NCBI RefSeq assembly: GCF_032854445.1
Contig: NC_088304.1
Coordinates: 33,846,810-33,910,809 of the forward strand
From: Liolophura sinensis
Taxonomy: Eukaryota > Mollusca > Polyplacophora > Chitonida > Chitonidae
Direction of reading: 5' to 3'
DNA: 64,000 bases
Shown here: positions 1 through 13,150 of the stretch, piece by piece
Numbering within the stretch: the stretch's first letter is position 1
Layout of the letters: each line of letters opens with the position of its first letter
The notes under the pieces: generated by a model
Seen by the model: only the letters and a program-made list of their open reading frames with translations
What the model was told of the DNA's origin: nothing
Databases searched by the model: none
Program-made: the position numbers and the translations under genes

Positions 1-489
1 TGGTTGGCAAACATCTTGACAAATTAAGTATAAAATGACTTTCTTATCTACAATGTAACAGCTGTGTATCAGATGCTGTAAACATGGACATGAGATACAT
101 TTTCCTGTATGCACAAGGATTCAGCTAGCCATGGTGCTAGAGGGCATGTAACGTGCTGATAGTTTAAGCATTTACATGGACAGTTAAAATACGACCATGG
201 CTGAGATACAGTGACATGCGACCGGTTACCATATGTCAACTACATGTAAATCACACTGTCGCAGCTGTTATTGCTCTGTACTGTAGTCTTTAATTTGATC
301 GAGTCTTGGTCGTTTAAACTCATTTACTTCTTCCGGCATAAAATATACATGTATATTGGTGGATATGAGCTACTGTACTGTCGCGGAGGGAAATCTCAGT
401 CAAAGGTTTATTCCAAATATATTCCAGTTCCAATGGAAAAAACGATATACGCATTTGCTGTGATTCTTAGTCTCCTATATTTAAGGAGG

Positions 490-650
490 GCTCCACGTTT
501 GCTCAGTCGTTGGAGAACTGGGTGGGGACCTTGGACAATGAGGTTGCGTGTTCGAAACCAGCGTTGGTTTGTTTGGCTGTGGCTTGAAAGGGGGAGGGAT
601 TTTTGCCAGGCACATGGCAAGGGCGAGGCTTCACTTCACGCGTAAACCTG
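490..650 (+). mobile_element. tRNA-like SINE head, family 3
   Basis: GCTCAGTCGTTGGAGAACTG (box-A-like) and GTGTTCGAAACC (box B, about 548-559) have tRNA spacing. A body with GGAGGGATTTTTGCC follows. It is not a functional tRNA, because the cloverleaf ends are not complementary. Confidence 0.5.
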
Positions 651-1500
651 ACCGCACACATGTAAATGAAAATTTCTGCGTTCTGCGTTATATTGTAGGA
701 TATGTTTAGCTTACTGACCGAATTGGAGAAGTTGTATGCGTGTGGGAAAGCACGTACGCTGTGGTTTTGCGTCGCAGGTACATACTTAGTCAAGTGTGAT
801 GTCCGCCTCCAGCCATAAATCGGAACACACTTGCAAAAGTAAATAATTAATGATGATATAAATAAACCAACGTAGTGAAACATCAGCCAATCAGATCTAT
901 ATATTAAGTTGTGCTAGCCCAATGAGGTGGCATAATCTAAAGCATTTTCTACTGTCTGCGCCTGCGGCGGCTTTACACAAGGAAGATTTGTGAGGAATAG
1001 AATTTCTCATGAAAGGTTTCTTGTTTCCTGTCACAAACATGACCACATTCGTGACCACACGTAAACGCTTAAATAAAAGCAACTTAAAACAAACCTGGAA
1101 CCATGTATTCAGCAAAATTACATAAAAAACGAAGCCCCTTTATACGTCTTATTCTGCCGTCTGTTTCAAACCATTACCGCGACTTTTGATTTTCAGTGAC
1201 ACGCAAAGTACGAAGAAAACATTGAAGTGAAGGATCTATCAGAAGATAGGCCATTAGACACTGTCCAAGAAAATAGGTCGATTTCTTTATTTTTTTTTTT
1301 AAGTTTTCAAACCTGGTGAAGCGGTTTTAAAACACGAGATTCTACATTGGTCTGTAGTGAACCAGAGGTACCAGTGGCGTCACACCTATATTTTCTCTTG
1401 ATATAGCTCGTCTCAAGGTCAATCCGGAGAATGCATTCATAGATCTATATGTGGGTGCACTGTGAATGATGAAATCTAGCAATTGCAGTGTGATAAGTGA
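651..1500. other. No gene seen
   Basis: AT-rich unique-looking DNA. Short open frames lack signal peptide, domain or splice support. Bases 1-480 are the same. Confidence 0.5.
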
Positions 1501-1504
1501 CAAA

Positions 1505-1663
1505 AACCTAATGTGACGTCATTGGTCCCAATGTGGTCAGAAAAGGCCACCGTAAAACCTAATATGACGTCATAGGTCCCAATGTGGTCAGAAAAGACCA
1601 CCGTAAAACTTAATATGACGTCCTTGGTTACAGTGTGGTCAGAAAAGGCTGCCGTAAAATCTA
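1505..1663. repeat. 51-bp tandem repeat, 3 copies
   Basis: The unit contains ATRTGACGTCATTGGTCCCA then ATGTGGTCAGAAAAGGCCACC, at 51-base spacing. A related single unit is near 25967-26005, so this belongs to a dispersed repeat. Confidence 0.85.
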
Positions 1664-2219
1664 ATGTTTCACGTGCATCTTACTGGGTTGCAAAGATACT
1701 ACAGAAATCGGACTATTTTTACAAGCAATGTTTAATGATCATTCATCTGACATATACTTCGCTCTATGGTGTTTTCTTTGCCTTTAATTCTGATTTTTCT
1801 TATAGACTTCCTGGGTATTTTTTCACGTCTCTTTAAATTTATCTGTTAAACATCTCCTGACCAGAAAGATACATAGATGATGGAGATAGCTTCACATTTG
1901 AGCGCGGAAGGGCACATGTCAGACATGAATAAGTCCTTAATCATGCAATCTCTATGCGGTCGGTGAATATACCCTCTGGCATTAGGGCGTGGAAAGGTTT
2001 TTAATATTTTTTATTTTTACTAATCCGAGATGTCCAGAGAATAATAAGATCGTCGACTGCTTCCCCATCTTTTTCTATTTCGCATTCTCTCACACAATTT
2101 ATATAGCCATGTGATATGTCTCACCCGCAGCTCAAAGCACTACTGGACAAGCTACCTTCATCGAATCAAATTTCACTGTCATTGTTTCGGTTGGCAATTT
2201 ATAGCAGTACAGTCAGTAT

Positions 2220-2430
2220 ATACATCACAGATGACAGGACACAAATGACAGCTCGCAGAGGACAGCACGCAGATCACAGCACACAGATCACAGCACACGG
2301 ATGACCACAAACAGATGAGCGCACACAGATCACAGCACACATATGACATTACACAGATGACAGCACACGGATGACCGCACACAGATCACAACACATGGAC
2401 GACAGAACACTGATGACCACACACAAATGA
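2220..2430. repeat. Degenerate ACAGCACACAGATGAC minisatellite
   Basis: About 15 irregular units of 11-14 bases. Short Cys/Val-rich frames on the minus strand are artefacts of it. Confidence 0.8.
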
Positions 2431-2847
2431 CCGCTAGTTACAAAACCCAAGAACGGTATGTTTGTATATAAAACAAAAGGCGGTAACCTACAAGAACCGG
2501 TCATATCCATAGCAGCGCTGTCATAAGTAGTCTTTCAAGACAAAACATATTCTCATTTAACTATACTGATTCCAAAAGAAACGCGAATTTTTCCAATGTT
2601 AAATCAGAGGTACATTCTGAGTAATCAGAAATGTGTAGCTATGTAATAGATGTTCCAGAGTGTTTTTTTTTTCAGTTTTAAAGATGAGCAATCACCGTGG
2701 TGACAGGCGGCACCAAATTGTACTGAAATGTTTGCTAGCTGAGTTTAATATGCTTTCTTTTCACGAGATTCTTGGTCTGAGAATGCTTCTTAAGGAACAT
2801 AAATCGCAGAACTGTTGCATTCGCATTTTGATGCAACAGTGAACATA

Positions 2848-3012
2848 CCACGTCTGAGCGCTGAAGAAGGTCAAAGAGCCATCGGCAACGTTGAGGCAGT
2901 TTGGAACGTCTCACGTGTCGCCAGGCATTATGGTACCCATCAGTCCACCATATACAGACTGCTTGACGGCTACCAGCAGACAAACACCGTTAATGACTGT
3001 GCTCGGAGCGTC
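2848..3012 (+). pseudogene. Tc1/mariner-like transposase relic (N-terminal DNA-binding part)
   Basis: The frame starting RLSAEEGQRAIGNVEAVWNV and continuing SRVARHYGTHQSTIYRLLDG, then YQQTNTVNDCARS, matches the layout of the paired-like helix-turn-helix domain of Tc1-like transposases (RAIGM..G.S...VAR..GVH.STI.RL..RYQ.TG...D.PRSGRP). The match stops after CARS. No DDE catalytic domain follows and I saw no flanking inverted repeats. It is a short dead fragment. Confidence 0.6.
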
Positions 3013-3109
3013 ACATCAGATGTTCATATACCTATCATCAATTATAATAGATTTTATTCTAATGGAACTACTAGAAGTCAGTAGTTGCAAGATTAATATT
3101 ATTTATTTA

Positions 3110-3210
3110 CTCATTCTTTTATTTATTTATTTGATGTGTGTGTTACGCCGTACTCAAAGACATTTCACTTATACGACGATGGTGAGCATTATGGTACAGA
3201 TCAATTTCAA
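3110..3210 (-). mobile_element. SINE family 1, 3' fragment
   Basis: The TTTATTTATTTGATGTGTGT tail and ATTTCACTTATACGACGATG. Confidence 0.65.
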
Positions 3211-4110
3211 AAACATGGTTCCGTTCAACAAAAGACAAAAAAATAAGTAAGAAAGAATACAAATTAAGCAATTAGGACAGAGTCGTATTGGAACACAGTA
3301 GACTCGCTAATTTTGAAGTGAACTTGTGAAATCGTCTCACAAGACACAAAATATAACAAATGTTACATCAAATGTTACAAATGTGTACATACTATGTGCA
3401 CGAATCTGTGTCACTTTGCAAACCAAGAGTAATTAACAACGTCAAAATTGAAATTATCTCTCTTGGCAGTTGGCATGACAAGTCCAAGAAAGATATGCTA
3501 TTTGTGTAACTGATGACAAATGAATTTCGTCTTTTACATCTATTCATTTTAAGTGAGACAAAATCATAAATATGAAAACATGATACGACAAAACAAAACC
3601 CAGATAAGCTAAGACAGGGAAAAAAGATAGACATGGTAAAGCAAAAAAAACGAAACTGTGAATGTCTTTTGTGCTAGTCACATTTGAAGTGGATTAATAT
3701 TCTGCCCAGTGACTTAGTAACTTGCCCGGCTGCTCTCAGTAAAGTGAGACACATCGCACAAACAGCCGCACATCGGTAAGTCTGCATTGAGGCGTTATCA
3801 GCTTCCCAGCATATAAACACACAAATTCATGGAATCGTTCATGGAATTTTATTGAATTTTTGGCGTGATGTAATCGTTGGGCGTTGATAGCCCGCCTTAA
3901 ATCCAAACAGAATAACTAGTCATTTTTGTAACACAGTGTCTTTAAAAAAGATAGAAATCTGACATTGATAATGACGTAATATTCCGACTCTCCTTTGCGT
4001 TTAAGATTCCATCTGGTATTTTTTGTTGCTGCCAAGTCACAGCCCATTATTGTGACAGTCCATAAGTTATTACTACAAAGTCTGGGGTTTATTCCATCAA
4101 ACAACAACAC

Positions 4111-4369
4111 GGAGCGTCCGCAGCCGAGTTGCTTAGCGTGCCAGCGTGGCGCAATGACCCATGAACCTCTCACAAATACGGCCGCTGTGAGTTCAAGTCA
4201 AGTTTATGTGGCTTCCCTTCCTGTCGTATGTCATGTATCAACCTGCGGATGGTCGTGGGTTTCCCCCAGGATCTACCTGGTTTCTTCCCACCATAATGCT
4301 AGGCGCCGTCGTATAAGTGAAATATCCTTGACTACGGTGTAAAACACCAATCAAATAAATAATTATGTA
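4111..4369 (+). mobile_element. SINE family 1, near full length
   Basis: Head GCGTCCGCAGCCGAGTTGCT, box B GAGTTCAAGTCA, conserved middle, tail CACCAATCAAATAAATAATT. Confidence 0.82.
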
Positions 4370-4374
4370 AACTA

Positions 4375-6335
4375 AACACCATTACTTAAAGTCTGTCAAA
4401 TTTTATACCATGAGTATAATTGTCCTGCAAGTAATTATGGCCAATATGTGCAGAGTCTGCTACATAATTGTATAATGGCGTTTACCCGAGGCTGTAAATT
4501 GTTGATGCATCATGATTAATGACAGCTGTCATAGTACATGACTTGGATACTGATTTACGTCATTAACCTAAAACATTCCTTGAGTCTTTTCTAACATTAC
4601 TGACATAACTGTCGACTCTCCCGCTCTGCATGATTCTGCTCATTTGGTAGTTCTTTGGTGGTTTGGATTGAACGTTGTTTTGGAAATTTGCGTCAGTGCT
4701 TTGATTAATTCATTTATTTGTTATATAAGGCTTTAACTTCAAGAGAATAGAAATCACCAATGAAACAACATCCCTTTTGTGTTACACTTTCCATAACTTC
4801 TGCACTTACCTGCTTCTCAAATCAGGATTGCTCCTGCTAATTGAATTTCCAAAATGTAAGGAAGTACAGTCTGATATACGATTGCAGAATCCGGAGTCTC
4901 ATCCTTATTACTGAGTACAAGTAACAGCAATGGGATATGCATGCGTGCATATATATGTCATACATGATGATATTATGAGACGTTCAAAATTTTTTTTTCT
5001 ACTTGCACACCTTTGATGTGAACTTATCTCATTTTATTTTAATTAACCAAACGCTGATATGGCGATCTTGCGGACCCAGTATACACCTTCATTGGTGTAT
5101 TTACTGCCGACATCGTATAATGAATACAAATAACTATTTATCGCCAACATTTGTTATAAAGAATGAGCAATAATATCGAGGGTTTAACGGTGGCAATCTT
5201 GATACCATCCCTCTGTGGGTTTCAACGGATAGACCTATTCGTCATCGGCCCAAGTGTTGTAGCTAATTTGCTCTACGAGAAAGGAACTTTACTAATTCAT
5301 GTTTATCGATTCCAGTCATGAAAACCTCCATACATGAACACTGACATCTTTTTCTTCTGTTTTCTTCTACGATATCATTAGTTTCTTTATTTATTTTTAT
5401 TTGGTATATTACAAGAACATATAGTGAATATATTCTTTGGCCTGATTCATGTAGAATTTCACTGATATATTCTTGACTGTATATTCTGGTATATATATTT
5501 TTATTGGTATTTTTTATATGGCCAAAGATGTACAGGTGTAACACCCAATGCACCTAGACTATAGTCATTTTGCTTCATAACGAAAAATGACTATAGTCAT
5601 AACGAAAAAGGCAAAATAATTAATAAGAATTTCAGTTTGACGATCTCTATATTTCGACTAATCTAAAGTCAGCTTGCGGTAAACTTTGCATCACTTGGTG
5701 AAACTCTCTTGAAGAAAAATGAATCTGGAATTGTAGGTGAGATTTAGTCTGATTCGAAAACGTGACCTCAAAGGTCACCAATACATGATGGTGTTCAATG
5801 GAAAACTTAAAACACCTTTTTGTTGCTGATTTATTTATTCTTTTATTTATTTATTTAGTTAAATATTGTTAAGTATCTAACTACCACCACCAACATATTA
5901 GCACAACCCCCACCAAATCACAGCATGAAACCACTAGCGAGTTTCCAGGCAGCTTTAGTAATTCTTTCTTTCCCAAAGACTGTACGGAAGGGGGGGGGGG
6001 GAGAGAAATATCTCTAGTTAGAGCAATCAAGCATTTACCAAGAATTTAAAACTCTAAAAAATGTTTTATTCGTCGGTGCCACCAGAATGGTGTAATTTTG
6101 GCAACCGAGGTTCAAATATGATCTTCTGAAGAGTAAGAAATTGATGTAGCGCGCTCATTAACAATTTCTTTAATATACTTCCAGCCTTTACTCCCCCTAA
6201 ATGTATCACCTTGTTTAGAAGACTGCATTTAGATTAGCTATACCAAACATTTAAGTTATTTTGTCCTTTTTCTCTAATTTTTTCAACTGTATCCAGATTT
6301 TCTCTCAGATTTGATCTTCATGATATATTACCATA
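4375..6335. other. No gene seen
   Basis: AT-rich DNA with TTTATTTATT runs and a G9 run near 5992. GATTGAACGTTGTTTTGGAA (about 4667) is an R2 trace. Confidence 0.5.
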
Positions 6336-6339
6336 ATTA

Positions 6340-6653
6340 GGCTAGTAATTAGCGAGCCAGCGCGGCACAATGACCAGGCGATGGTATAGTTCATGGAATG
6401 CGATAATCCCGCTTCTCAGCATGAAATTAATTCAGAATAACTGGACTGACAGGTGGACACGAGTCTATCCGGTAACCTGCAAATCTCGCTCTAAAGTGTG
6501 ATTTCGACTTTCATGAAGAACATGATGGCACGCCCTCAGACCGATGCCGTCGCTGTGAGTTGAAGTCATCTTCGGTCGTACGTAGGAAAATCTGCCTTCT
6601 ACCTGAAATTGACCATTGAAATATTCTTGAGTAGGAGGTAAAAACATGTACTC
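6340..6653 (+). mobile_element. SINE family 1 fragments
   Basis: The head piece GCGAGCCAGCGCGGCACAAT (about 6352) and a later box-B/middle piece (6530 on) flank about 120 bases of other DNA. It ends in the AAAT microsatellite. Confidence 0.6.
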
Positions 6654-6656
6654 AAA

Positions 6657-6731
<75 letters not shown>

Positions 6732-6732
6732 A
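6654..6732. repeat. (AAAT)n microsatellite at a SINE tail
   Basis: About 19 units of AAAT directly after a degraded SINE. It is the expanded 3' tail. Confidence 0.95.
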
Positions 6733-7554
6733 ATCATACACACAAACACGCACACTTTGTATGTGCGTGTTTATATCGTGTAGTCAGGTCAGCCTGGCCG
6801 AGACTAACCTTAGGTCAGGGATTCACGCTCTTAATTTGTTCTAAACTGTTCTAAATATACTGACTTTATTTCCGTGCAGGTTGTATACTGTTGTCTGTAG
6901 GGTGGGGAGTTGGGAGCGCATATTTTCTAATCCCATAGGGCTGTACTAGTTTGAAATAAGACTGCAAGCCATCTCTTGCCAGTAAATCGTGCAGCCAGGC
7001 GTTTCCTGTGTCTCCATTACGTTAGGTCTAAGTTACGATGTGTGTGATGCCTGTGAATCATTCTAAAATTAGACTCGTTCATGTACAATGCACAATGAGA
7101 TGAACACAATGAAAGATCAAATTTAATTTTATATTTGAAAATAGCGAGAGAAAAAAACCTTATCAATTGTTTGTAAACATTATTACTATGGATTTGCCTC
7201 ATTATTAGCATACAGTGTAGGTGCGGATGAAAAGACATCACATAGACACATGTGTATGTATAGATATTACACAGCTATAGGAGGATATAGAAGGATGCAG
7301 AAAAGACACTATATGAAGAGAGGAATCAGTGCTGAGAAGGGGCGACCGTTAGATCAAAGTACACGCGGTTCGGTAAAAATCTAATGTTCCTCGTCAGTGA
7401 AAACTGAATCAACGGGAGCAAACGAGAAACATCACGTGGTCAGTGTATTTACTTCGGAACAGGCCTGCTGCTGACGTCAAATGACAAATATTGACAACGA
7501 TCCTCTTGTGAACAATGCGCGCATGTACACACACAGACATAGCATAGCTGTTCA

Positions 7555-7728
7555 AACAAGTCCAGCTCCAGGTGGCTTCCTCTCCGGTCGTACGCCAGCA
7601 ACCTGCGGATGGTCGTGGGTTTCCCCCTGGCTCTGTCCGGCCTCCTCCCACCATAATGCTGGCCGCCGTCGTATAACTGAAATATTCTTGAGTTCCGCGT
7701 GAAACACCAATCAAATAAATCAAATATC
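7555..7728 (+). mobile_element. SINE family 1, 3' two thirds
   Basis: From CAAGTCCAGCTCCAGGTGGC through the middle to CACCAATCAAATAAATCAAA. Confidence 0.82.
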
Positions 7729-7839
7729 ATAGCTGTAGCCTTGTGGCCATCCTACGTTGTCTCATCGATTTATTATGTTACATGTTATAGTTATTTTATT
7801 ATTATTTTTTTTTTGTGTCTTCCACCGTGGATATTTCAC

Positions 7840-7905
7840 ATATATTTCACTTATACGACCGTGGTCAGTATCATGGTAGATGAAAACCAGACAGACCCCA
7901 GATCA
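7840..7905 (-). mobile_element. SINE family 1, short 3' fragment
   Basis: TATTTCACTTATACGACCGT and CAGTATCATGGTAGATGAAA only. Confidence 0.55.
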
Positions 7906-8329
7906 GAGCGGGGTGCGGGCCTGGTCCACGTTTAAGCTACAGTTCCAACCCAAGGGTTGGGACTGAGCGCAGTGATACACACCAGCGAAACAAAACAAAA
8001 AAAGAAAATCAAAAAATGCATATTTGGTTTATACACATGCATGTGTATATCTGGCTGCAATATTGCTGAAGCGGCGATGAGTCATGGACCGAATTCATTT
8101 ATTGGTTAAAATACGTATATTTCGTTTTTGTACTTGGTTGGATTTAATCCACTGACACTGGAAATTCTTTATTGATCTGTTTACATGTTCATCTGTTTTT
8201 GTTTTATATTTGGTGTTCTCATTGTATCTAAAACCATGCATTCGCTGGCTGTTTGTTTTTAAACCCCTTCTCTCCAAAATATGGACGAAAAATTTGCCGA
8301 CGTGGCGTTAAGTCATAATCATTCATTCA

Positions 8330-8505
8330 TTCATTTATATATTCGATTAGTGTTTTACGCCGTACACTAGAATATTTCACTTATACGATGGAGGCCAGCC
8401 TTGTGGTTTGAGGAAAACGGGCAGAGACAAAGTTAAACCATACGACCACCCGCAGGTTTCTACCAGACTTTCTCACGTTTGACCGGAGAGGAAGGCAACT
8501 GAAAA
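8330..8505 (-). mobile_element. SINE family 1, 3' two thirds
   Basis: From tail ATTCGATTAGTGTTTTACGC to GACCGGAGAGGAAGGCAACT. Confidence 0.75.
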
Positions 8506-8599
8506 CAGCTGATATATGGGATTGCTTATTCAGGAAAATGTCAACACTTGAGTCACTGGGAATTTTGTATAATAGACAGGTTTTATTTATCTACTTATT

Positions 8600-8825
8600 T
8601 ATACTAAATCTAACCACCCTCCCTAAACTCTAAACCATCACTTCCGTCCTAAACCAATACCTCCCGTCCTAAACTAACACTTCTCGTCCCTAATCAACAA
8701 ACCCAACCATAAACCCAACTTCTCCATCGAAAATCCACGCAACCTTCCCTACACCGTAAACATTCCATGTTAATCCTAATACCGCCCTCCCTAAAACACA
8801 ACACCTCCCATCCCAAACCTTACAC
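8600..8825. repeat. C-rich degenerate repeat (CCTAAACCAACACCTCCCRTC)
   Basis: About ten irregular units near 20 bases long, strongly strand-asymmetric (few G). Confidence 0.6.
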
Positions 8826-8827
8826 CA

Positions 8828-8895
8828 AGTTTTATCCCACCATAAGTGAAATATTCTCGAGTGCGGTGTAAAACACTAATGGAATAAATAATTAA
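8828..8895 (+). mobile_element. SINE family 1, 3' end
   Basis: CCCACCATAAGTGAAATATT to AATAAATAATTAAATAAA. Confidence 0.65.
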
Positions 8896-8899
8896 ATAA

Positions 8900-11160
8900 A
8901 ATTTCACTGGTTGTGACGTCTGGCATATTGATGGTCAGTACAGTGAAGTTGGTGTAAGACAGGCCGAGAGAAAACAGCCGGCCATTTATTGTTACCAACT
9001 TCCAGTCGTGCACGACAGCCGTAGATTTGGGGTTCATTCCTTGCAGAATTCAATCACATAATCTTGGAACAACCTCGCTTGATTCCCAGCATTAGAGGAA
9101 TATCCCAAGCATTGGCTGACCCGGTGTCAGTATAATGTGTCGAGTTGGGGAGTTTTGTCTGGTGTCTTTGGCATACTGCTCTAAGTTAGGCAGCACAATA
9201 AGTATGTCGGCAATGTGTCGAGAGGTGCATCAAGGAAACATCGTGGTGTTATGACCAAAACAGTGCTGAAGCGACGAAAAATTGTAATTAAACAAACATT
9301 TACATTTTAATTAAATTAAAACACGAACTAAATAAAGGCTATTTCGGGGAGTTATCATTTGTGATTCTTAAAAGTTTGCCTCTTTAGAGCTTTCGTCTCG
9401 ATTCTTTTCGCCATGGCTGTATTATGAACGATCGCAGCATACATTACATGCTCGACTGGTGCTCAATTGGCGGAAGTAGCTCCAAAGGCGACATGGAAAG
9501 TAAAACCACGGCAGCGACAACAGTGTTATATTTATGTAAATCACAAAATATGTAAAAACGTAGGAGCTCGATAGCACCTTTGCTGAAGCAAATTTAGGTA
9601 AATCAAGCAGTGATGTAAATTTCAACCTACTATACATTGTTGGTTTACAAGTATTCAAAATGTTGTGGTGCCAGTACAAATAATGATTAATAGGCACAAA
9701 CAGAGGGTTCTCGACTTTTCTCGGAAATCTTGTAAAGCAACAACGTTGTCCGCAAAAAGACTTGTATGCCGATTTGGAGACAGCTTACAGTGTCGTGAAT
9801 ATGTCTTACAAGTCTGCTTACAGCTTACAGCGTCGTGAACATGTTTTAAAAGTGTGCTTACAGCTTACAGCGTCGTGAACATGTTTTACAAGTCTGCATA
9901 CAGCTTACAGTGTCGTGAACATGTTTTAACATGTGTGAACATGTGTGTTTACAGCTTACAGTGCTCTGAATATATCTTGTAAGATGTACCGGCTTTTAAG
10001 TGGTCGAGTATTAGAATTAACGACGCTGTTGAGCTGGAGTTGAACTCCAGTCGTTATGTTTATACCGTGTCGCGTCCGAGGTTCTAGTGTATACTGAGCA
10101 CGAGTATATCTATTACCAATGTCATTTTTTGACTTAGTCAATGCTTAATTACCAGACAGAGGTCAGTAGGCTGGTTAACAGTGTGAAAACCGGAAGTACC
10201 CGAACCGATGCCTTAATAAGTCAGTCACGTGACGCCTAATAATTTAGGCCCTGGGACTGTTAATTTGTATCGACTGATTTCTACAGAAGTGCTTGGTTTA
10301 CAGTTATGCAGAACCGAGCGATGCGGCTGTACGGATCCCCACATAGGCTGAGAGCAAGGTGGACACCTATAATGTGCAAAGGTCTTTCTGGAGTTTCATA
10401 TTGTTTGTTTTTACTCAGCTTTTAGAATATGGTGAGTGAAAAGAATTATTCATCCATTTGATGGGGGTACATTTGATCGAAAAATGTTAGTTTTAAGGGC
10501 TTGTACAAGTGTTTCATAGTTAATTCTTTCTGGGACCGCGTTAACAATAAATGGCCGACGAAGCTCGTCTGAGCGTTTGTGTCTCCCACCAGTATGACGA
10601 ACCAAAAATAAATTGTTTTAGTAATTTCGGATAGAAATATTAATTCCACAGATCTGAATTATCTATCTTATACATTCTGTACAAAACAGTTGCCTATCTT
10701 GATGTCAAAATGATGTTTTATCGATGAATTGCCGAATGTTTTAGCACACATGAAGCCTATGAAGTGCATAATGCTCTCCACAGAAGATCATTGAAAGGCT
10801 GCCCTTTAATAACATTTGTAATTTGTTACATATTATTATTTTCTATTGTTGATTTTTAAGAGCTATTTTTATTTTCCAATTGCTTTCGTATTAATATTTT
10901 CCGGACAAATTTTTCCTAAATTTCCTAAATTTGAGGAGACTGCACATTAATTAAAATGTAAATTGTATGATAATATTAGACCAGAAATTTGTACTTCCAA
11001 TGTATCCGGCAGAATTGCTTTAAATTAATTTATGTATAAAATGTCTGCTTTAGTGGGCAAATTAAAAGTAGCATACTTAATTTCTGTACTTGTTCTCCTG
11101 TTATATTTCAACACTCTGTTGAAGGTTAAATGCTTCAATACTCTGTCGATTTAATTTACG
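8900..11160. other. No gene seen apart from the 40-bp repeat
   Basis: GTAAAACCACGGCAGCGACAACAGTG (9501 on) is an R2-like trace. Nothing coding was found. Confidence 0.45.
9781..9961. repeat. 40-bp tandem repeat, 4.5 copies
   Basis: CAGCTTACAGYGTCGTGAAC recurs at 9781, 9821, 9861 and 9901, exactly 40 bases apart, then decays. Confidence 0.9.
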
Positions 11161-11164
11161 TTAT

Positions 11165-11340
11165 TGTGGGAGGAAACCGGACAGAGCCTGAGGGAAACCC
11201 ACGACCATCCGCAGGTTGTCGGCAGACCTTCCCATGTACGGCCACAGAGGAAGCCAGCATGAGCTGGACTTGATCTCACAGCGTCATCATTAGTGAGAGG
11301 TTTCTAGGTCATGGCGCCATGCGGGTGTGCTGGCCGATCT
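11165..11340 (-). mobile_element. SINE family 1, 5' two thirds
   Basis: It starts in the CCCACAATAA middle and runs to the head remnant. The 3' end is missing. Confidence 0.72.
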
Positions 11341-11899
11341 GACTGCATCGTGTTGACCAGGTCTTAATATATATGTATGTATGTTTGGGGTTTTACGTCG
11401 AACTTAAAGGGGGAGAAAACATAAAGTACTTGGTACTAGAAAATATTGTGCTGTGCATAATAATGTTATAAATGAGGATATAACGCCTGTTTAATAAATA
11501 TATTTGTGCTAGAATCATGTCCTTTTCATCTAACAAATGTGTATAACAAATCTGAATAATCATAATATTTATTTTTTAAAAAAATATATTCATAATTATT
11601 GTCATAATTAAGATTAAATACAAGTCTGTGTATATAAACAACAAATGTACAATGAAATAAATTTATTAGAAACGCATGACATCAATATTTAGAACATAAT
11701 AATACCATCTGGTGGTCCTAAATATCTACCGTACAAAACAATTTTCAAAATATTCCTTTCTAATAAAAAAAAGATCATATTTGCAAATAAATTTCCACGC
11801 TCTTTCACGTGATATTTTCATCATTTTTATGGTTTTTTTTCTGTTACATGACGAAGAGGAGTGATTTTGTGCGTGTATGTACTGTGTTTTCTCTCTAAG

Positions 11900-12018
11900 A
11901 GAGGCCTCCGTGGCCGAGGGGGTTAGAAAGCCAGCGCGGCGCAATGACCAAGGAGCCTCTTACCCCTGAGATCGCTGTGAGTCAAATAGTCACACCAGTC
12001 AAATAAATCAGTCAAATA
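11900..12018 (+). mobile_element. SINE family 1, internally deleted
   Basis: The head GAGGCCTCCGTGGCCGAGGG is joined almost directly to the CACACCAGTCAAATAAATCA tail. The middle is gone. Confidence 0.75.
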
Positions 12019-12265
12019 AAAGGGCAGGGTTGAAAGCGCTGGGTTCTGACTTTTAGACGTGGATAGGACTAAATTAACTGACGTCGGTATACATATATAC
12101 ATATATATAGAAGCGCCATGTTTTTTTGTGTTGCAGTGAGTGTTTTAGTGAGGCAGCACTATAGGCATGTCAACATATGTCAGGATATGACGCAAATATG
12201 AATTGAGGAATAAGAATTAGAATTATAGTCATGCCTGTTCAGGAACATTGATGTTCCTTACATTT

Positions 12266-12695
12266 ATGTAGTCAACTTCAACCTCAAAAATATGTATCCC
12301 CTACCTTTCACATGGTACAATGCCATACCACCACATGCAACTTGCACTTTTCTCCACAACATATCGAAAGATAAACCTAGCATGGCCACAGTTTTTGAGG
12401 TGTGGTTCCCAGAAGTGAAATCATAGCATTTTTGGTAACTTTGATAACCTCCAGGAGGATAGGAAGTAACACTTGCAAAAAAGTTTTCCCGTTAAATCCA
12501 AAACAGACAAAAGTTTTATATATTTTGGCTAGGTGCGAACTAACAGTGAAGAAATTTACAGTGCACGAAAAACTTAAAATGTCTGTATGGCAGTATTACC
12601 CGATCTGTGCTGCTTCACCTTTCAGTTCGGAGGCAAATGTTAGATCTGATCTGCCTGAATTGCGCATGTGTGACCTTCAACAGGCCTTAGTTTCA
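12266..12695. repeat. Dispersed repeat R1, copy 1
   Basis: It shares CAACCTCAAAAATATGTA, CACATG..TGCACTTTTCTC, ATCATAGCATTTTTGGTAAC, AACCTCCAGGAGGATAGGAA, ATCCAAAACAGACAAAAGTT and CCTGAATTGCGCATGTG in order with copy 2. There is no coding frame of note. Confidence 0.8.
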
Positions 12696-12844
12696 TGTAC
12701 TGACCTATGCCAATCGGGACCTCTAAAGCATCAAGATACGGACAAATCAGTTCGTGCTCCCTGACTGTAAGAACCCACAGCTTTAGGTGTTTGCACCAAA
12801 CAGCATGTCAGCGCGTGTTTGAAGTTATCGTGACAAGGCGCCTT

Positions 12845-13150
12845 ATTCCCACAGATATTCCCTGACGGTTTGAGCTGCCATCATCAAACTGGTAGAGCAT
12901 GTTTACCATGAAAGTGCACCTTGACACACGTGCTCCCAGGCACCAACACACTACACACCGACAATCATCTTATACCCCTGTCCAGGCCCATTGTGGCCAA
13001 GATATTCCCTGAAAGATTTAGGTGCTATCATCAAACTGGTAGAGCATGTTTACCATGTAAGTGCATCTTGACACATGTGCTCCCAGGCACCAGCATACTA
13101 CAGACCGACACTCACCTTATACCCATCATCTCCAAAAAATTCCCTGATGA
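12845..13150. repeat. 157-bp tandem duplication plus partial third copy
   Basis: GATATTCCCTGA...CATCAAACTGGTAGAGCATG...GTGCTCCCAGGCACCA occurs at 12854 and 13011 with few changes. A third TTCCCTGATGA start is near 13139. Confidence 0.85.

Noticed and set aside
9781-9961. CRISPR-like array (40-bp period)
   Set aside because: The whole 40-bp unit repeats with no variable spacers, so it is an ordinary minisatellite in a eukaryotic genome.
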